Source: a bacterium
GTDB taxonomy: Bacteria > Bdellovibrionota > Bdellovibrionia > Bdellovibrionales > Bdellovibrionaceae
Reading direction: 5' to 3'
Assembly (NCBI GenBank): GCA_019752925.1
Contig: JAIELP010000010.1
Location: forward strand, 1-64,000
DNA length: 64,000 nucleotides
Part shown: in pieces, positions 61,544-64,000 of the stretch
Position numbering within the stretch: the stretch's first letter is position 1
How the letters are laid out: each line of letters begins with the position of its first letter
Program-made: the position numbers and the translations under genes
Notes under the pieces: model-generated
What the model saw: the letters and a program-made list of their open reading frames with translations, nothing else
Told to the model about the DNA's origin: nothing
Database searches by the model: none

Positions 61544-62854
61544 TTAGATCGCAATCAAGATTTCACGAGCATTATGATAGGTGACGCGCCCTATCTTATC
61601 ACCCTTTAAAGGTTTAACGTGACGACACTCCACATACACCACGGCAAACTTGCCGCCCATCTGTGTTTTTTTCTCAGGCAAACCCTCTTTTACGAGCCAA
61701 ACTGCTATTTTTTTAAGATCTGCGTCTGACACACTCTGATCTTTTTGTTTATGAATAATAGCATGGGCACTTGGGTAATCCCTCAGATGCAGCCAGATGT
61801 CGTAGGGTTTGGATTTTTTGAGTAAATCCATATTATCAGCTGCTGATTTACCCATATAACCCACCAACTTGGACTCTTCGATCTGCATTTTTCTCAAACG
61901 GCCTTCAACTTTACGAGCCGGTACCTGATTTTTTTTGTTATTTTGCTGAGCCAGGAATTTTTCAAACTTTTCCTGGGTTAAATCGGACAACCCCGAAATT
62001 TCCTGTTTAATAACCTGCAGTCTGGCTTCAGCTCCATGAATTTTAACTTTAGCCGCTTTGGCTTTTTCAAAACACTTCTGCATATTTTCGGAAGCTGATT
62101 TTTTAAAGTCGACATATATAGACCATTCGGGTTTTAAATTTTTGAGGCTGTTGTTTTTTAAAAACTCGCCAACCTCAGACCACTCTTCGATTTTAAATTG
62201 CTTGATCTGATCCTGGATGGCTTTTAAAGCTTTAGTTTTTTTCTCGAGATCTTTTTCTTTATTCTTTTTCCATTTTTCAAAGGGGCTCTGTCCACTGCTG
62301 GGCGTTTCATTTTTCAATAGGTGAGAGGCTCTTCTAGCCAACCACTGATTCATCATAAAGCCGATAGAACGGATTTCTTCTTCATCTTTTTGGGTGTACT
62401 TTAAATCATTTTGCGCCAGTTCTTTTACCGGATACCATGATATAGATTTACGATTGCACTCCACAATTAAATTGGCCTGCTTAGGAATAAGTCGGAACTC
62501 AATCAAACATGGGTCGGGCTCTATTCCCAATTTAAGGCGTACAACGCGACCTAGGTCTTCAAAAATTTCTATATTTAAAAAATGTAAATTTTTAGCGTTG
62601 GAATTTAAAAAAAGCGACAGCGGTTTAGTTTTTTTTTGTTTTGCCCACGGGTTCTGAAAAAACAATCCAAGGAAAGGAAAGGGCTTATCCAAATCAAACA
62701 GCAGGTAAGCCATTTTAGGCTCTTGGGTAAAGCGATAGAACGACATCACCACACCGTCTTCGGTGGACATGATTTCCTGCAGCTGGGCTCCACTCAGCTC
62801 ATCCGAAAGATACTCGACCAATGTCTTAAGCTCTAAAAAACTAGGCGTTTTCAC
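61544..62854 (-). CDS. NFACT family protein, RqcH-like but short
   Basis: The 436-residue protein has an NFACT-N-like beginning (LKTLVEYLSDELSGAQLQEI), a coiled-coil middle (about 205-330, very rich in Lys and Glu) and the NFACT-R domain: GYMGKSAADNMDLLKKSKPYDIWLHLRDYPSAHAII, a LKKIAVWLVKEG helix and VYVECRHVKPLKGDKIGRV. RqcH adds Ala tails to stalled nascent chains on the 50S subunit. The protein is about 120 residues shorter than typical RqcH, and the D-x-W-x-H block is intact. Confidence 0.85.
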   Translation of the reverse strand: MKTPSFLELKTLVEYLSDELSGAQLQEIMSTEDGVVMSFYRFTQEPKMAYLLFDLDKPFPFLGLFFQNPWAKQKKTKPLSLFLNSNAKNLHFLNIEIFEDLGRVVRLKLGIEPDPCLIEFRLIPKQANLIVECNRKSISWYPVKELAQNDLKYTQKDEEEIRSIGFMMNQWLARRASHLLKNETPSSGQSPFEKWKKNKEKDLEKKTKALKAIQDQIKQFKIEEWSEVGEFLKNNSLKNLKPEWSIYVDFKKSASENMQKCFEKAKAAKVKIHGAEARLQVIKQEISGLSDLTQEKFEKFLAQQNNKKNQVPARKVEGRLRKMQIEESKLVGYMGKSAADNMDLLKKSKPYDIWLHLRDYPSAHAIIHKQKDQSVSDADLKKIAVWLVKEGLPEKKTQMGGKFAVVYVECRHVKPLKGDKIGRVTYHNAREILIAI

Positions 62855-62891
62855 AGTTTAGACTGTAGCTGATATTTCCGAATAAATCGAT

Positions 62892-63170
62892 ATGAAATCA
62901 TGGATTGCCGACATCGTAGACGAAGAATTACTATCTCAAATGTACTTACACGAATCGAATAGCGATTTTATTGAGCGCGTTTGCTCATTATGCCTTGACG
63001 AAATCGAAAGCCGCCGCGGTTATGCACCGGCCGGTTATGGCGCCGATGTTATTGAAGAAATTGAAAATCAGGTTACGGAAATTTTCCGTGTAAAGATATA
63101 TGGTTTTTATAACTTACAGGAATACCGCAAGCATCAATTAAAAAAGCAATTCAACAAACAAGCTGTTTAA
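62892..63170 (+). CDS. small helical protein of unknown function
   Basis: The 92-residue acidic protein has no signal peptide: MKSWIADIVDEELLSQMYLHESNS, then a Cys pair (CSLCLDEIESRRGY) and a helical end with LQEYRKHQLKKQF. I recognise no family. It is divergent from the NFACT gene and convergent with the DUF2945-like gene, with 8 bp between stops. The well-formed composition suggests a real gene. Confidence 0.6.
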   Translation: MKSWIADIVDEELLSQMYLHESNSDFIERVCSLCLDEIESRRGYAPAGYGADVIEEIENQVTEIFRVKIYGFYNLQEYRKHQLKKQFNKQAV

Positions 63171-63178
63171 AATCCGAA

Positions 63179-63445
63179 TTAACTACCAAACATACGGGGC
63201 CGGGTTTTAGCTTCATTTTCAGATTCTGCCACCTGAAGTTCAGTTTGTAATTTTAGAGCTATATTACCAGCCTCAGACTGAACCAAATAGGCTGGATTCC
63301 CTACGGTTCCATTTCGTTTAATACTTTTTCCTTTAATTTGTTTTGTAACTGGTTGCGTATGCACTTCTTTAATCAAACCGATAATTGAACGGCCCATCCA
63401 CTTCCATTTAACTTTAGCCCCAACACCGTAATGTTTTGATTTCAT
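63179..63445 (-). CDS. DUF2945-like small protein, TUDOR-type domain
   Basis: The 88-residue product follows the DUF2945 (HVA1 TUDOR-like) pattern: GVGAKVKWKWMGRSIIGLIKEV, KQIKGKSIKRNGTVGNPAYLVQSE and ALKLQTELQ. This is a small beta-barrel domain found widely in bacteria and fungi, of unknown biochemical role; binding of nucleic acid or protein has been suggested. It is divergent from the lipocalin gene. Confidence 0.75.
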   Translation of the reverse strand: MKSKHYGVGAKVKWKWMGRSIIGLIKEVHTQPVTKQIKGKSIKRNGTVGNPAYLVQSEAGNIALKLQTELQVAESENEAKTRPRMFGS

Positions 63446-63494
63446 ATCCGCCTCAAGTCTTCAGATAGCTATTAACTTTATATCGCCGAAACAC

Positions 63495-63532
63495 TTGCCA
63501 ATTTATATAGTTCATACTAATATGAACTATAT
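63495..63532 (+). promoter_or_regulatory. lipocalin promoter with overlapping perfect palindrome
   Basis: A -35 like TTGCCA (63495-63500) and a -10 like TAATAT (63518-63523) are spaced by exactly 17 bp. A perfect inverted repeat, ATATAGTTCATA-CTAA-TATGAACTATAT (63505-63532), covers the spacer and the -10 element. GGAG at 63534-63537 and the ATG at 63545 follow. The arrangement is that of a repressor operator; a 5' mRNA hairpin is less likely because the upstream arm would lie before the start of transcription. Confidence 0.65.
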
Positions 63533-63544
63533 CGGAGTTTCAAT

Positions 63545-64000
63545 ATGAAAATAATGACCTGTTTTTTTTTAATATGCTGCAGTTCATGCACAACCACTAC
63601 TAGTTTAAAAACCGTTGATAAGGTCGAATTGCAAAAATTTATGGGAAACTGGTACGTTCTAGCCGGACGTTTTACATTTCTGGAAAAAAATGTACATAAT
63701 GGCTTAGAAAAATACACTTGGAATGAAAAAGAAAATCGTATTGACATTGATTTTACCTATAACCAAGGATCTTTAACCGGAAATCAAAAATCCCTTCCGC
63801 AAAAAGGTTGGATTGAAAATAAAGAAACTAATGCGCACTGGAAAGTCTCACCACTATGGCCTTTTAAATTTGACTACCTTGTTATAGAACTAGCCGCTGA
63901 TTACAGTTGGACGGCCATTGGCGTTCCCAGCCAGAATTATCTTTGGATAATGGCACGCAGTACAAAAAACTCTGAAGCTGTTATAAATGAAGCTGTTAAA
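63545..64000 (+). CDS. blc: bacterial lipocalin (Blc-like), 3' end beyond window
   Basis: The open frame of 152 codons runs off the window. It starts with a short lipoprotein-type signal (TCFFLICCSSC, lipobox Cys near 12-15) and the lipocalin pattern: GNWYVLAGRFTFLEKNVHNGLEKY for GxWYEIAR, then WKVSPLWPFKFDYLVIEL and YLWIMARSTKN for the YLWILSRT block. Blc-type lipocalins bind fatty acids or lysolipids at the outer membrane and are often stress-induced. A GGAG ribosome binding site supports the start. Its promoter is covered by a palindrome. Confidence 0.88.
   Translation, partial: MKIMTCFFLICCSSCTTTTSLKTVDKVELQKFMGNWYVLAGRFTFLEKNVHNGLEKYTWNEKENRIDIDFTYNQGSLTGNQKSLPQKGWIENKETNAHWKVSPLWPFKFDYLVIELAADYSWTAIGVPSQNYLWIMARSTKNSEAVINEAVK

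Noticed and set aside
63517..63747. 76-codon minus-strand frame
   Set aside because: It is antisense to the lipocalin gene and overlaps its promoter.
1..64000. CRISPR array, rRNA operon, insertion sequence, prophage or origin
   Set aside because: I saw no regularly spaced repeats, rRNA signatures, transposase or integrase motifs, or DnaA-box clusters.

Overview
The window looks like chromosomal core plus lineage-specific sequence from a Gram-negative, low-to-mid GC bacterium, most plausibly of the Bdellovibrionota (Bdellovibrio-like). The evidence is indirect. There are lipoprotein and outer-membrane proteins (Lgt, beta-barrel proteins, a lipocalin), menaquinone synthesis (MenB), a SpoVG protein outside the Firmicutes, an AgmX/PglI-type C-terminal domain, a Gld-like ABC system and many small secreted proteins. 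I saw no phage, transposase, rRNA or CRISPR array. Genes are tightly packed, often with ATGA or TAATG overlaps, and several starts are TTG or GTG.

Layout. 1-1.4 kb: tRNA-Gln, spoVG and a small secreted Cys-rich protein. 1.5-5.7 kb: a peptide-binding protein facing a three-gene 5'-methylthioadenosine salvage operon (mtnP, mtnA, class II aldolase). 5.7-12 kb: a cNMP-binding protein with a metallophosphoesterase, a CDF metal exporter, an RhlE-like helicase, and a secreted protein with a metzincin-type zinc motif. 12-15.8 kb: an operon of DUF3299 protein, MacB-type ABC transporter, GreB and an AlkB-like membrane oxygenase. 15.9-24 kb: hisS, dienelactone hydrolase, lgt, menB, rsmB-like and two beta-barrel-like proteins. 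23.6-26.5 kb: nrdR-nusB-two unknowns-ppsR. 26.5-32.5 kb: a LysR regulator with a divergent palindrome, FliL, an L,D-transpeptidase, and a kexin-like protease that appears to start at an ATA codon inside the end of an anchored, pro-domain-like gene. 32.5-40 kb (minus strand): hisC-cmk-membrane protein-rpsA, then sppA-HIT-rhomboid-small protein.

40-42.7 kb: a shortened, divergent HyuA/HyuB-like pair. 42.7-50 kb: a secreted Cys-phosphatase, then tmk-holB-tatD-gap-pgk-tpiA-ilvA, which joins replication genes to triose glycolysis. 50-54 kb: secG, an AgmX-like protein, and two overlapping radical SAM proteins whose SPASM-like cysteines lie before the core, preceded by a 20-codon reading frame. 54-61.5 kb: a Gld-like ABC operon (ATPase, permease, GldG-like, DUF4340) that runs into a GHMP kinase, a DUF429-like protein and an App1-like HAD phosphatase. 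61.5-64 kb: a short NFACT/RqcH-like protein, two small proteins, and a lipocalin lipoprotein cut off by the window end, whose promoter is covered by a perfect 12-bp inverted repeat.

The strongest leads are the ATA-started protease with its split pro-domain-like partner, the inverted radical SAM pair, the eroded HyuA/HyuB pair, the compact DHAP-shunt-like operon and the three palindromic operator candidates. All functional statements are from reading motifs by eye; no database search was possible.
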